A stretch of 64,000 nucleotides of DNA. Origin: Oscillospiraceae bacterium. GTDB lineage: Bacteria; Bacillota; Clostridia; Oscillospirales; Ruminococcaceae. The notes beneath the pieces are model-generated. The model did not search any database. It was not told where the DNA came from and worked only from the letters and a program-made list of their open reading frames with translations. Position numbers and translations under genes: made by a program. Below, piece after piece: positions 1 through 8,806 of this stretch (positions are counted from its first letter, which is position 1; each line of letters begins with the position of its first letter). The stretch lies in contig JAGAWT010000033.1 of assembly GCA_018110985.1 (NCBI GenBank), positions 124,001 through 188,000 of the forward strand, read 5' to 3'.

Positions 1-648
1 AGCTTTGGTCTTCCGGTAAAGCGCCTCCGGACGGGTGAGTATAAGGGGATGTACAAAGTGCCCTGCGGCTCCCGTATCTTCACCTGCTTTTCTTCGGATT
101 TCTTTCACAGGGATGCGGACGTGTGGAGAGGCGAAGCATGGGATATGATGCTGGAAAGGCAGGACTGCACGTTTTTTATGATAACAAAGAGACCGGAAAG
201 GATATTGGAGCATCTCCCCGCAGACGGTACCGACAGGTGTTCTCATATCACCATAGCCGTTACCTGTGAAGATCAGCGGGCTGCGGATAAACGCCTGCCC
301 ATATATCTGGAGCTGCCTCTTTTGCACCGATCTGTTATGGTGGAGCCGATGCTGTCCCCTGTGGATCTTCGCCCTTACCTCAGGGACGGGCTCATAGAAA
401 GCGTGAGCGCAGGCGGTGAATCGGGTCCCATGGCAAGAACCTGCGACTTTTCATGGGTGCAGGATCTGCAGAGCCAGTGTGTGGAATACGGCGTGTCCTT
501 TTCCTATCATCAGACCGGAGCAAGGCTCATCAGAAACGGCAGGGAATATAACATACCCCGCAGGTATCAGCACATACAGGCGAAAAAAGCTCATCTTGAC
601 TATGATCCAATAAACAGGGTCCTGCCGGATGATGTGCCCGTAGGATGA
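1..648 (+). CDS. DUF5131 (phage Gp37/Gp68-like) protein, 5' end outside window
   Basis: The reading frame is open from base 1, so the N-terminus, where this family carries its radical-SAM-like cysteine cluster, lies outside the window. The visible part has the family's late motifs: FMITKRPERI near the middle and AGGESGPMAR followed by a WVQDLQSQC segment, which matches the conserved GGESG region and the helix after it. The last 40 residues (from the SYHQTG segment) diverge from the usual FFFKQWG ending. Family members are found in phages and in chromosomes; no precise reaction is established to my knowledge. It is 48 bases ahead of the next ATG region and may end its own transcript. Family assignment is fairly safe; function is unknown. 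Confidence 0.75.
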   Translation, partial: SFGLPVKRLRTGEYKGMYKVPCGSRIFTCFSSDFFHRDADVWRGEAWDMMLERQDCTFFMITKRPERILEHLPADGTDRCSHITIAVTCEDQRAADKRLPIYLELPLLHRSVMVEPMLSPVDLRPYLRDGLIESVSAGGESGPMARTCDFSWVQDLQSQCVEYGVSFSYHQTGARLIRNGREYNIPRRYQHIQAKKAHLDYDPINRVLPDDVPVG

Positions 649-720
649 CGGTCACAGCGATGCGGAGGAGCGGAACTCTTCCGAAAGTGTTTTATTATGT
701 TGAAGAAAGGCGGTGCTTTT

Positions 721-2196
721 ATGCTGAAGGAATGGATAAAAGAAGAAAGACCCGATGACGATGTCATTGCCGAAAGGCTGGAAAAGGCAAGGAATGAACT
801 GGCGGTAAGACAGATGCAGGTAAAGGAGAATTCCCTGCCTGTACTGGTGGTGCTGGACGGCTGGGGAGCCGCAGGAAAGGGAAGTGTGCTGGGCAGGGTG
901 ATAAAGAACATGGATCCCCGCTTTTTCAAGTGCGAGACCCTTTCGGAGCCTACGGCGGATGAAAAGAGAAGACCTTTTCTCTACCGTTATTTTATCCGTA
1001 TACCCGCACAGGGGAAATTCGCCTTTTTTGACGGCAGCTGGATGGGCGATGTGACTTCCCGCTACCTGAGGGGCGACATGGGAGAAAAGGAATACAAGGA
1101 TCATATCACCAGCATAAAGCGTTTTGAAAGGCAGCTCAACGACAACGGCTACCTTGTGGTGAAGTTTTTCTTCCACATAGATGAAAAGACCCAGAAAAAG
1201 CGCCTGAAGGCACTTGAAGAGGACAAGGTGACCGCATGGCGAGTTTCCGAGGCAGACAGGTGGCAGAACAGGCACTATGAAAAGTGCATGGATGTCTTTG
1301 ATGAGTATATAGATGCGACCAATCAGTTCGTGGCTCCGTGGTACTTTATCGACGGCTCCAGCAAAAAATGGGCTGAGCTGCAGATGACGGAGATACTCCT
1401 GGCAAGCATAGACACCGCACTGAAAAACAAGGGTCTGAAGCAGTCTGCTCCCCTGCTGCAAAACACCTTCCCGCTAAAGCAGATGCCCCTTTTGTCGGAG
1501 ATATCTCTCGACAAGAGCGTGAGCGACGAGGAATACAGGCGAGAACTGGATGAGCTCCAGAAAAGGCTCGGTGAGCTCCACAACGAGCTGTATCTGAAAA
1601 AGAAGCCCGTCATCATCGCTTATGAGGGCTGGGATGCGGCAGGAAAGGGCGGAAACATCAAAAGGCTTGCGGCAGCACTGGATCCGAGAGGCTATGAGGT
1701 GCATCCCATCGCAAGTCCCGAGCCTGCGGAGAAAGCAAGGCACTATCTGTGGCGTTTCTGGAAAAGGCTCCCCAAGGACGGACATATCGCTGTTTTCGAT
1801 CGTACATGGTACGGCAGGGTGATGGTGGAAAGGCTGGAGGGCTTCTGCTCCGAAAATGACTGGCAGCGGGCCTACAATGAGATAAACGAGTTTGAAAAGG
1901 AACTTTATGACTGGGGAGCGGTCATTGTGAAGTTCTGGGTACAGATAGACAAGGATACCCAGCTGGCACGCTTTACAGAAAGGCAGAATACTCCCGAAAA
2001 GCAGTGGAAGATAACCGATGAGGACTGGCGCAACCGTGAAAAGTGGGACAGCTATGAAATTGCGGTGAATGAGATGCTTAAAAAGACTTCCACAACCTTT
2101 GCGCCCTGGTATGTGCTCGAATCCAACGACAAGCACTATGCAAGGCTGAAAGCGCTGAGGACAGTCATAAAGGCTGTGGAAAAGTCTCTTGACTGA
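721..2196 (+). CDS. pap: Polyphosphate:AMP phosphotransferase, two-domain PPK2 family
   Basis: Predicted cytoplasmic enzyme of 491 residues that moves a phosphate from polyphosphate to AMP to give ADP. Two PPK2 domains are fused: Walker A GWGAAGKG at about residues 47-54 and GWDAAGKG at 303-310. The second domain keeps the FDRTWYGR motif (359-366). In the first this is FDGSWMGD, losing the arginine, which fits the known pattern in fused class II PPK2 proteins of a degenerate N-terminal domain and an active C-terminal one. ATG 721 is preferred over ATG 697 because the AAAGGCGG ribosome site lies about 9 bases before it. A strong terminator follows, so it is probably transcribed alone or with the upstream gene. 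Confidence 0.88.
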   Translation: MLKEWIKEERPDDDVIAERLEKARNELAVRQMQVKENSLPVLVVLDGWGAAGKGSVLGRVIKNMDPRFFKCETLSEPTADEKRRPFLYRYFIRIPAQGKFAFFDGSWMGDVTSRYLRGDMGEKEYKDHITSIKRFERQLNDNGYLVVKFFFHIDEKTQKKRLKALEEDKVTAWRVSEADRWQNRHYEKCMDVFDEYIDATNQFVAPWYFIDGSSKKWAELQMTEILLASIDTALKNKGLKQSAPLLQNTFPLKQMPLLSEISLDKSVSDEEYRRELDELQKRLGELHNELYLKKKPVIIAYEGWDAAGKGGNIKRLAAALDPRGYEVHPIASPEPAEKARHYLWRFWKRLPKDGHIAVFDRTWYGRVMVERLEGFCSENDWQRAYNEINEFEKELYDWGAVIVKFWVQIDKDTQLARFTERQNTPEKQWKITDEDWRNREKWDSYEIAVNEMLKKTSTTFAPWYVLESNDKHYARLKALRTVIKAVEKSLD

Positions 2197-2202
2197 GAAT
2201 GT

Positions 2203-2233
2203 ATCCCCACCTTGAAAAAGGTGGGGATGTTTT
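2203..2233 (+). terminator. Rho-independent terminator after pap
   Basis: An 11-bp perfect stem (ATCCCCACCTT / AAGGTGGGGAT) with a GAAA loop is followed by GTTTT. It lies just behind the stop codon of the polyphosphate:AMP phosphotransferase gene. Confidence 0.9.
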
Positions 2234-2315
2234 ATCAAATCCTACAATTTTGAAAAGAGTCCGAGGTGGATATTCACCATTTTGACCTAAAATTTTTAAA
2301 AGGTGGATTTTATTG

Positions 2316-2344
2316 TAGACAAACCGTATTTTATGTGATATACT
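2316..2344 (+). promoter_or_regulatory. Sigma-A type promoter for the foldase-like lipoprotein gene
   Basis: TAGACA (2316-2321), a 17-base spacer and TATACT (2339-2344), about 75 bases before the start codon. Each hexamer differs from consensus at one position. Confidence 0.65.
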
Positions 2345-2419
2345 GATAGTTGCGCATTTTTGCCATTATTCAGATACTGCCGTTTGAGGCGGATATTATT
2401 ACATAAAAGGACTGTTGAT

Positions 2420-3889
2420 ATGTTTTTTGATGCAAAAAAAGCCGGTGCGCTGTTTATGTCAGCGGCAATGCTCTCATCCCTTGCGGGCTGCGGTGCTACT
2501 TCAAGGACTGGCGGTACAGCCGACGGACAGGATATCCCTGCGGGTATTTACATCTACTTCCTGCAAAGCGCATACTATGATGCAAAAAGCAAGATAGACG
2601 AGCAGAATGCACCCGCTGTGGAAGGCGATGCTCCCGCTGAGACGGTTCAGACCTCCTCCAAGGAATTCTACGCTCAGTCAATAGACGGTAAAAGCGTTAA
2701 GCAGTGGGTCATAGATGAGGCTGTCAGACAGATGAGAGAATACGCCGTTGTGGAAAAGAAATTCGGCGAAAACTCCCTTGAGCTCACAGAAGCAGAGCTT
2801 ACGGCAGCACAGAGCTATATGGACTATATGTGGGAATACGGCGGTGAATATCTTTCTTCACTGGGTATCAGTCAGGATTCCTACAAGTCTGTTTATCTTA
2901 ACGATGAAAAGCGCAGCAAGCTGTTTGAAAAGATCTACGGCGAGGGCGGCGAAAAGGCTGTCCCCGAGAGCGAGATAAAGCAGTATATGCTGGATAACTA
3001 TGTAAGATTCGATTACATAGATATGGAACTGAAGGACGGAGAGGGAAATCTCCTCAAATCCGAGGGCAAGTCCGAGATAATGGCTATGGCTGAGGATTAT
3101 GCTCAGCGCTACAAGAACGGAGAGGATTTCACAAAGCTTGCCATAGAATATGATGATTATCATAAGGCTCTGGTCGCCGAAGCAGAGGCGAAGGCTGCTG
3201 AAGAGGCTGCACTGACGGCAGCGGAGACAGCTCCCGCAGAGGGCAGCGTTCTTGACGAGCAGGACGGTCTTCAGCTCGTGGAGGTGCCGGAGGAGAGCGC
3301 ACAGGACGAGCCCGCTGCTGAGACTACCGTCAGTGTAGAGACAGAAGCCCCCGTTGAGGAGCCTGCTTCTGAAACTCAGGTGGCTGAGACCGCAGCAGAG
3401 ACTGCGGAGACTTCCGTTCAGGCCGAGGAAGCTCCCGCTGCCGAAGAAACTGCAGCGGTCACTGCTGCGACGGAAGCGGAGACGATAGAGGAGACGACAG
3501 CAGCATCCGCAGCGGATGCCGCAGCCGGCGAGCCTCAGACTACCGAGGAGCTGCTGAGCGCTCATCCTGACTTCGCATCAAACGACCAGGTGATAGACCG
3601 TAAGACCACATATCCCTCCGAAGCTGTGGTGAAGGCTGTTTTTGATGAGATGAAGGTGGGTGACACCAAGATAATCGAATCCGAGGACAGCGAGCACTAT
3701 TATCTTGTGGTAAAGCTGGATATTGAGGAGAAGGAAGACTATTTCCAGTCTGCAAAGTCCTCCCTGCTGTTTGAGATGAAGGAAGAAGAATACGACAAGC
3801 TGGTGGAAAGCTGGCTCTCGGAACAGAATTTTGTGACAAATCAGGCTTCCGTAAGGCGCTACGATCCTACAAAGCTATTCAAAGACTGA
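2420..3889 (+). CDS. Foldase-like (parvulin/PrsA-type) lipoprotein with acidic Ala/Glu insert
   Basis: Predicted lipoprotein of 489 residues, anchored outside the membrane. The N-terminus has a hydrophobic stretch and the lipobox LAGC with cysteine near residue 25. The middle resembles the SurA/PrsA N-terminal region, and the end (YPSEAVVKAVFDEMKVGDT, then a LVVKLDIEEKEDY segment) resembles the second half of a parvulin peptidyl-prolyl isomerase domain. A low-complexity Ala/Glu/Thr-rich stretch of about 130 residues (roughly 255-385) sits where the parvulin domain should be continuous. ATG 2420 is chosen because AAAAGGA precedes it and it gives a normal signal peptide; an upstream ATG at 2360 would bury the signal. 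Isomerase activity is uncertain. Confidence 0.7.
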   Translation: MFFDAKKAGALFMSAAMLSSLAGCGATSRTGGTADGQDIPAGIYIYFLQSAYYDAKSKIDEQNAPAVEGDAPAETVQTSSKEFYAQSIDGKSVKQWVIDEAVRQMREYAVVEKKFGENSLELTEAELTAAQSYMDYMWEYGGEYLSSLGISQDSYKSVYLNDEKRSKLFEKIYGEGGEKAVPESEIKQYMLDNYVRFDYIDMELKDGEGNLLKSEGKSEIMAMAEDYAQRYKNGEDFTKLAIEYDDYHKALVAEAEAKAAEEAALTAAETAPAEGSVLDEQDGLQLVEVPEESAQDEPAAETTVSVETEAPVEEPASETQVAETAAETAETSVQAEEAPAAEETAAVTAATEAETIEETTAASAADAAAGEPQTTEELLSAHPDFASNDQVIDRKTTYPSEAVVKAVFDEMKVGDTKIIESEDSEHYYLVVKLDIEEKEDYFQSAKSSLLFEMKEEEYDKLVESWLSEQNFVTNQASVRRYDPTKLFKD

Positions 3890-3899
3890 TGAATACCCT

Positions 3900-3928
3900 G
3901 CTCCTGTCCTTTGCGGACAGGAGCTTTT
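3900..3928 (+). terminator. Rho-independent terminator after foldase-like gene
   Basis: A 10-bp perfect stem GCTCCTGTCC / GGACAGGAGC with loop TTTGC is followed by TTTT. Confidence 0.9.
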
Positions 3929-4015
3929 GCTGTATTATGCTGTGAAAAACAGCCCATGCATCAGAGCGGTACCCCATATAAAAGAAATATACCGCTGAAA
4001 GAAGATGCGGACCGC

Positions 4016-4057
4016 TTGACAAAGTGTAGTAAAATGGTATATAATTAACACAGTTAA
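4016..4057 (+). promoter_or_regulatory. Promoter of copA with possible operator
   Basis: TTGACA (4016-4021), an 18-base spacer and TATAAT (4040-4045), both perfect. An inverted repeat TTAAC-ACA-GTTAA (4045-4057) touches the end of the -10 and could be a repressor site. It does not match the CopY box or the G-tract CsoR site, so the regulator is unknown. Confidence 0.75.
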
Positions 4058-4084
4058 ACTTTTTTGTCTTGGAAAGGCTTTGAA

Positions 4085-6604
4085 ATGACGAGATACAATG
4101 TTACGGGAATGTCCTGTGCGGCGTGCAGTGCAAGAGTAGAAAAGGCGGTATCCGGAGTTGAAGGAGTTTCCGCCTGCAGTGTGAACCTGCTGACCAACTC
4201 GATGCAGGTAGAGGGCAGTGCGCCTCCGGAGGCAGTGATAAAAGCTGTGGAGGCTGCGGGCTACGGCGCCTCTGCGGAGGGTGCAAAGAAAACAGCGGCA
4301 CCTTCGGGGGATACCGCCGACAGCGAAACAGGGAAAATGCTGAAAAGGCTGGCATTTTCTGTCGTTTTCCTTGCAGTGCTGATGTATATTTCCATGGGAC
4401 ACATGATGTTCGGCTTTCCCCTGCCCTCATTTCTTGAGGGGAACCATGTGGGGATGGGATTGGCGGAGCTGCTGCTTTCCGCTGTGATAATGGTGATAAA
4501 CCAGAAATTCTTTGTCAGCGGAGCAAAAAGCGTTCTTCACGGGGCACCGAATATGGATACTCTTGTGGCAATGGGCGCAGGTGCGGCTTTCGTGTACAGC
4601 ACGGTCTCCCTTTTCATGATGACGGTAAGCGGAGCAAAGGGCGACTATGAGGCAGTATCACGGCTGATGGATGAATTCTACTTTGAATCTGCCGGTACCA
4701 TCCTTACTCTCATAACCGTGGGCAAAACTCTTGAAGCCTATTCAAAGGGCAAGACCACCAATGCTCTGAAAGCGCTGCTTGAAATGTCCCCAAAAATGGC
4801 AACAGTCATAAGAAACGGGAAGGAGCTCCAGATCCCCGCAGAGGATGTTGTGACAGGGGATGAATTTGCGGTGCGTCCGGGAGAGGCGGTCCCGGTTGAC
4901 GGGGTCATATTATCCGGGAGCTGTGCGGTGGATGAATCGGCGCTCACAGGTGAGAGCATACCCGCAGACAAGTCTGTTGGAGACAAGGTCTATGCGGCAA
5001 CGGTGAACAGCACGGGCTACATCCGCTGCAAGGCTACATCCGTAGGAGAGGATACCTCCTTCTCAAAGGTCATCCGCATGGTCAGCGATGCGTCCGCATC
5101 AAAGGCTCCTGTGGCACGCATGGCTGACAAGGTGTCGGGGATATTTGTTCCGACAGTTATCGGGATAGCACTGGTAACTGTGGCAGTGTGGCTGATACTT
5201 GGCCAGACTGTGGGCTATGCTCTTGCAAGGGGCATATCCGTTCTGGTCATAAGCTGCCCGTGTGCGCTGGGGCTGGCAACACCTGTTGCCATAATGGTGG
5301 GCAGCGGTGTGGGAGCCAGGAACGGTATACTCTTCAAAAATGCGGAGGCTCTTGAAAACTGCGGCAAGACCCGTATAGTCATATTCGACAAGACAGGCAC
5401 CATTACAAAGGGCGATCCGGAGGTAACAGACATCGATCCCGCAGAAGGAGTGGAAAAGCAGGAACTGGTAAGATATGCCTATTCTCTGGAAAAAATGTCT
5501 GAACATCCTTTGGGAAAGGCAGTTGCAGCGTATTTTGAGGGCGGGGTCGAAGGCGTTCCCATTGATGATGTGAAGGCGCTTCCCGGTCACGGTATAAGCG
5601 GGAAGACGGAGGGCAAGGTAGTTTACGGCGTAAATGCCAAAAAGTCTTTTGAGCTTACGGCGGATGCCTCACTTGACAGTGAGGCGGAGAGGATGTCAAA
5701 GGAGGGCGCTACTCCCCTGTTCTTTGTGCTTGACACAAAGCTGTTGGGATTGATCGGCTGTGCGGATACAATAAGAGACGATGCTCCCGAAGCTGTGAAG
5801 TCCCTTTCAAGGCTCGGCATCAGAACCGTGCTCCTTACAGGCGATAACGAAAACACTGCAAAGGCGATAGGCACAAAGGCAGGAGTTGACAGGGTCATTG
5901 CGGGAGTTCTGCCGGACGGAAAGGAAAAAGTGGTATCCTCTCTTATGAAGACAGCTCCCGTGTCCATGGTGGGCGACGGTATAAACGACGCTCCTGCACT
6001 TGCAAGAGCGGATACGGGGATTGCCATAGGAGCCGGGACTGATGTGGCGATAGAAGCAGCAGACACGGTTCTCATGAAAAGCTCCCCCGCCGATGTGCCC
6101 GCAGCTATCCGCCTGTCCAGAGGCGTTATGAGAAATATCAGGCAAAACCTTTTCTGGGCGTTTTTCTACAATGTACTGGGCATACCTCTTGCAGCGGGAG
6201 TATTCGTACCTTTAGGCATCACTCTCAGCCCCATGATAGGTGCGGCTGCCATGAGCCTTTCCAGTTTCTTTGTAGTGACAAATGCACTGAGGCTCAATCT
6301 CCTTGATGTGCATGACGGCAGAAGGGATAAGGAAAGCGGAAAAAAAGTCAGTGACACGGCTTTTTTGGATATATTACCCAAGGAGGAAAAGAAAATGACA
6401 AAGACACTCACTATCGAAGGCATGATGTGCGCCCACTGCGAGGCTACGGTGAAGAAGGCTCTTGAAGCCGTTGATGGCGTGAACAGCGCCGAAGTCAGCC
6501 ATGAGAAAGGTACGGCGATCGTGGATGTATCGGACAGGGTGACGGATGAGGCTCTGAAAAAAGCTGTTGAGGACAAGGATTACACCGTAACTTCTGTGGA
6601 TTGA
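4085..6604 (+). CDS. copA: Copper-translocating P1B-type ATPase with C-terminal CopZ-like domain
   Basis: Membrane pump of 839 residues that exports Cu(I) using ATP. Order: N-terminal heavy-metal domain with CAAC (11-14), membrane segments, the transport motif CPC (391-393), phosphorylation site D435KTGT, hinge GDGINDAPA, last membrane helices, then a second heavy-metal domain with CAHC (782-785). Most CopA proteins of this group end after the last helices, so the C-terminal domain looks like a fused CopZ chaperone. ATG 4085 is preferred over TTG 4064 because GGAAAGGC precedes it. A strong ribosome site and ATG lie in frame before the last domain (see the separate entry). The gene has its own promoter and terminator. 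Confidence 0.93.
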   Translation: MTRYNVTGMSCAACSARVEKAVSGVEGVSACSVNLLTNSMQVEGSAPPEAVIKAVEAAGYGASAEGAKKTAAPSGDTADSETGKMLKRLAFSVVFLAVLMYISMGHMMFGFPLPSFLEGNHVGMGLAELLLSAVIMVINQKFFVSGAKSVLHGAPNMDTLVAMGAGAAFVYSTVSLFMMTVSGAKGDYEAVSRLMDEFYFESAGTILTLITVGKTLEAYSKGKTTNALKALLEMSPKMATVIRNGKELQIPAEDVVTGDEFAVRPGEAVPVDGVILSGSCAVDESALTGESIPADKSVGDKVYAATVNSTGYIRCKATSVGEDTSFSKVIRMVSDASASKAPVARMADKVSGIFVPTVIGIALVTVAVWLILGQTVGYALARGISVLVISCPCALGLATPVAIMVGSGVGARNGILFKNAEALENCGKTRIVIFDKTGTITKGDPEVTDIDPAEGVEKQELVRYAYSLEKMSEHPLGKAVAAYFEGGVEGVPIDDVKALPGHGISGKTEGKVVYGVNAKKSFELTADASLDSEAERMSKEGATPLFFVLDTKLLGLIGCADTIRDDAPEAVKSLSRLGIRTVLLTGDNENTAKAIGTKAGVDRVIAGVLPDGKEKVVSSLMKTAPVSMVGDGINDAPALARADTGIAIGAGTDVAIEAADTVLMKSSPADVPAAIRLSRGVMRNIRQNLFWAFFYNVLGIPLAAGVFVPLGITLSPMIGAAAMSLSSFFVVTNALRLNLLDVHDGRRDKESGKKVSDTAFLDILPKEEKKMTKTLTIEGMMCAHCEATVKKALEAVDGVNSAEVSHEKGTAIVDVSDRVTDEALKKAVEDKDYTVTSVD
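6380..6604 (+). other. Internal ribosome site and possible free CopZ-like product
   Basis: Inside copA and in its frame, AAGGAGG (6380-6386) lies 8 bases before ATG 6395. Translation from there would give a 69-residue protein beginning [15 protein letters not shown], the usual length and form of a CopZ copper chaperone. The site is as good as those of separate genes in this window. Whether it is used cannot be told from sequence. Confidence 0.45.
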
Positions 6605-6610
6605 TGTTTT

Positions 6611-6647
6611 CCCGCAGGCAGGAAACTGTCTGCGGGCAGTCTTTTTT
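6611..6647 (+). terminator. Rho-independent terminator after copA
   Basis: An 11-bp stem CCCGCAGGCAG / CTGTCTGCGGG with one G-U pair and a GAAA loop, followed after CAGTC by TTTTTT. Confidence 0.88.
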
Positions 6648-6719
6648 GGAGAGGAGCCGATATTTGGTTCGAAAATATTCGTCATTATGCACAAATATGT
6701 AAAAATATCGCTTAAATGC

Positions 6720-6748
6720 TTGAAAAACAAAGCACTTTGTGATATACT
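6720..6748 (+). promoter_or_regulatory. Promoter of the yicC-rlmN housekeeping operon
   Basis: TTGAAA (6720-6725), a 17-base spacer and TATACT (6743-6748), about 50 bases before the yicC start. It is the only good promoter seen before the run of overlapping genes that reaches rlmN. Confidence 0.75.
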
Positions 6749-6796
6749 CATATTAGTTGTGTGTGTAAAAAGCACGGCATAATGGGAGGGCTTGAA

Positions 6797-7675
6797 ATGG
6801 TCAGAAGCATGACGGGCTTTGGCAGGGCTCAGAGGATCGTAAACGGGCGTGATATCACCGTTGAGGTGCGTTCCGTAAACCACAGATACTATGAATTTTC
6901 CGCAAGAGTGCCCAGAAGCTGCGCCTTTCTTGAAGAAAAGCTGAAAGGCTATTCCAACGCAAGAGTTGCAAGGGGCAAGGTGGAGATAAGTGTCATCATC
7001 AACCTTACGGAGGCGAGAGACACCCTTATTTCCGCAAATACGGAAATTGCAAAAGGCTATCTGGAGGCGCTGAGAAAGGCAAACAAGGAGCTTGGACTTA
7101 CAGATGACATAACTCTTTCCCATATAATGAGGCTCCCCGATATTTTCCTCATAACGAAGGCTCCCGAAAATGAAGAGCAGATCTGGGAGGATGTAAAGGG
7201 AGTTGCTGATGAGGCACTGGCTACCTTTGTTTCGATGAGAGAAAGAGAGGGCAGGCGGCTGCGGGATGATGTGCTGGAAAGGCTGGATGTTATAGACCGC
7301 CTTGTGGCGCAGATCGAGGAGATATCCCCCCGCACGGTGGAAAACTACCGCAGCAGGCTTTATGCAAAGCTCTGTGAAGTCCTTGCCCAGGATGATATAG
7401 ATGAGAGCCGTCTGGTGACGGAAGCTGCCGTATTTGCGGATAAGGTGGCTACGGCGGAGGAAACGGTAAGGCTGAAGAGCCATATAAGGCAGCTTGTGGA
7501 TATGCTGGACTCAAATGAGCCGATCGGCCGCAAAGCGGATTTTCTCATACAGGAATTCAACAGAGAAGCTAATACCATAGGCTCCAAGGCGCAGGATGTT
7601 TCGGTCACGAAGCTCGTGGTGGATCTCAAAAGTGAGATAGAAAAAATTAGAGAACAGATACAGAATATAGAATGA
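6797..7675 (+). CDS. yicC: YicC/YloC family endoribonuclease
   Basis: A 292-residue cytoplasmic protein of the YicC/YloC family, linked in other bacteria to RNA cleavage and small-RNA turnover. The opening [11 protein letters not shown] is the family hallmark, and the end carries the DUF1732 region ([18 protein letters not shown]). ATG 6797 is preferred to the GTG at 6761 because GGGAGGG lies 8 bases before it and the family starts at this motif. Its stop overlaps the next start by 4 bases, so translation of remA is probably coupled. In Bacillus and clostridia this gene likewise opens the remA-gmk-rpoZ string. Confidence 0.92.
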   Translation: MVRSMTGFGRAQRIVNGRDITVEVRSVNHRYYEFSARVPRSCAFLEEKLKGYSNARVARGKVEISVIINLTEARDTLISANTEIAKGYLEALRKANKELGLTDDITLSHIMRLPDIFLITKAPENEEQIWEDVKGVADEALATFVSMREREGRRLRDDVLERLDVIDRLVAQIEEISPRTVENYRSRLYAKLCEVLAQDDIDESRLVTEAAVFADKVATAEETVRLKSHIRQLVDMLDSNEPIGRKADFLIQEFNREANTIGSKAQDVSVTKLVVDLKSEIEKIREQIQNIE

Positions 7676-7923
7676 ATATTTTACATATCGGCTTCGGCAA
7701 TGCTGTTTCTGCCGACAGGCTCGTGGCTGTAGTCTCCCCGGAGGCTGCTCCCGTAAAGCGTATCGTGCAGGATGCAAGGGAAAGAGGTATGCTTATAGAT
7801 GCCTCCTGCGGCAGGAAAACACGTTCGGTACTGGTCATGGATTCCGACCATGTGGTGCTTTCCGCTCTTGCGCCGGAAAAGCTTATCGGAAAGGAAACAG
7901 ATGCGGAAGGAGGATCGCAGTGA
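7672..7923 (+). CDS. remA: RemA-type DUF370 DNA-binding regulator
   Basis: An 83-residue protein of the DUF370/RemA family. In Bacillus subtilis RemA is a DNA-binding activator of biofilm-matrix and osmoprotection genes; its role here is inferred only from family and from the conserved yicC-remA-gmk order. The conserved core includes the N-terminal [10 protein letters not shown] segment and the [17 protein letters not shown] segment. The start overlaps the yicC stop (ATGA) and the end overlaps the gmk GTG start, showing tight translational coupling. The last dozen residues ([11 protein letters not shown]) are a short variable tail. Confidence 0.9.
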   Translation: MNILHIGFGNAVSADRLVAVVSPEAAPVKRIVQDARERGMLIDASCGRKTRSVLVMDSDHVVLSALAPEKLIGKETDAEGGSQ

Positions 7924-8534
7924 ACAAAAAGAAAGGTCTGCTGATAGTAGTCTCCGCTCCTTCGGGCTGCGGAAAGGGCACCATACTTGAAGCTGCCATG
8001 AAGAGAAAGGAATTCTGCTATTCCGTTTCCGCTACCACCCGTTCTCCCAGACCCGGTGAGACAGACGGCGTGAATTATTTCTTCCTTGACAGAGAGAGAT
8101 TCGAGGAAATGGCAAGAAACGGAGAAATGCTTGAATATGCCGAATTTGTCGGGAACCTTTACGGTACTCCGAGAGCGCCGGTGGAAGAAAAGCTGGCAGA
8201 GGGCAGAGATGTGATCCTTGAAATAGAGGTGCAGGGTGCCATGAAGGTGAAGAAAGCCTGCCCGGATGCGGTGCTCATATTCATTCTCCCTCCCTCCGTG
8301 GATGTTCTGCGCCAGAGGCTCTGCAAGAGAAAGACCGAATCAGAGGAGGTCATTGAGGAGCGGGTGGCTCAGGCGGGCAGAGAGATTGGCGAGGCTGTGA
8401 ATTACGACTATGCCATTGTGAACGACGATCTTGAAAAAGCTGTGGAGGATTTCCTCGGAGTTATACAGGCTGAAAAACTGACCGTAAAGCGTCAGAAGGA
8501 TACGATAGATAATATTATTAACGAAAAACAGTAA
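7920..8534 (+). CDS. gmk: Guanylate kinase
   Basis: A 204-residue cytoplasmic enzyme that converts GMP and ATP to GDP and ADP. The P-loop [10 protein letters not shown] lies at residues 12-21, followed by the GMP-binding TTRSPRPGE and DGVNYFF motifs and the lid region. Length is typical. The start is GTG at 7920, overlapping the remA stop (GTGA), with GAAGGAGG just upstream inside remA. Position between remA and rpoZ is the standard Firmicutes order and ties nucleotide supply to RNA polymerase assembly. Confidence 0.96.
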   Translation: MNKKKGLLIVVSAPSGCGKGTILEAAMKRKEFCYSVSATTRSPRPGETDGVNYFFLDRERFEEMARNGEMLEYAEFVGNLYGTPRAPVEEKLAEGRDVILEIEVQGAMKVKKACPDAVLIFILPPSVDVLRQRLCKRKTESEEVIEERVAQAGREIGEAVNYDYAIVNDDLEKAVEDFLGVIQAEKLTVKRQKDTIDNIINEKQ

Positions 8535-8548
8535 GGAGATCTTGGATT

Positions 8549-8806
8549 ATGATGCTCAGACCCTCTATGAATGATCTTGCAACACGCGGTGAAAGCTATT
8601 ACAGTGTGGTTGTGGGAATTGCAAAAAGAGCAAGAGAGATCACGGATGAAACGCTGAAAAAAAATCAGGCTGAAAAAAGCGAGACCGCAAGGCTGGCGGA
8701 AATGAAGACCGTGCAGTACGAAAAGCCTGTAAGGACTGCGGTTGACGAATACTACAAGGGAAAATTCACCATACTTGAGGATCCTTCTGTTAATCCCGGA
8801 GCATGA
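8549..8806 (+). CDS. rpoZ: DNA-directed RNA polymerase omega subunit
   Basis: A small protein of 85 residues that helps assemble the beta-prime subunit into RNA polymerase. It begins MMLRPSMNDL and has the omega core SYYSVVVGIAKRAREI, where the usual text is YALVVAAAKRAR. AAGGAGATC lies 7 bases before the first of two ATG codons; the second, at 8552, is also possible. The stop overlaps the priA start. The pantothenate gene coaBC that often stands between rpoZ and priA in Firmicutes is absent here. Confidence 0.88.
   Translation: MMLRPSMNDLATRGESYYSVVVGIAKRAREITDETLKKNQAEKSETARLAEMKTVQYEKPVRTAVDEYYKGKFTILEDPSVNPGA

Noticed and set aside
1-648. Prophage edge
   Set aside because: DUF5131 proteins occur in phages, but no integrase, attachment site or other phage gene is near and the next genes are chromosomal.
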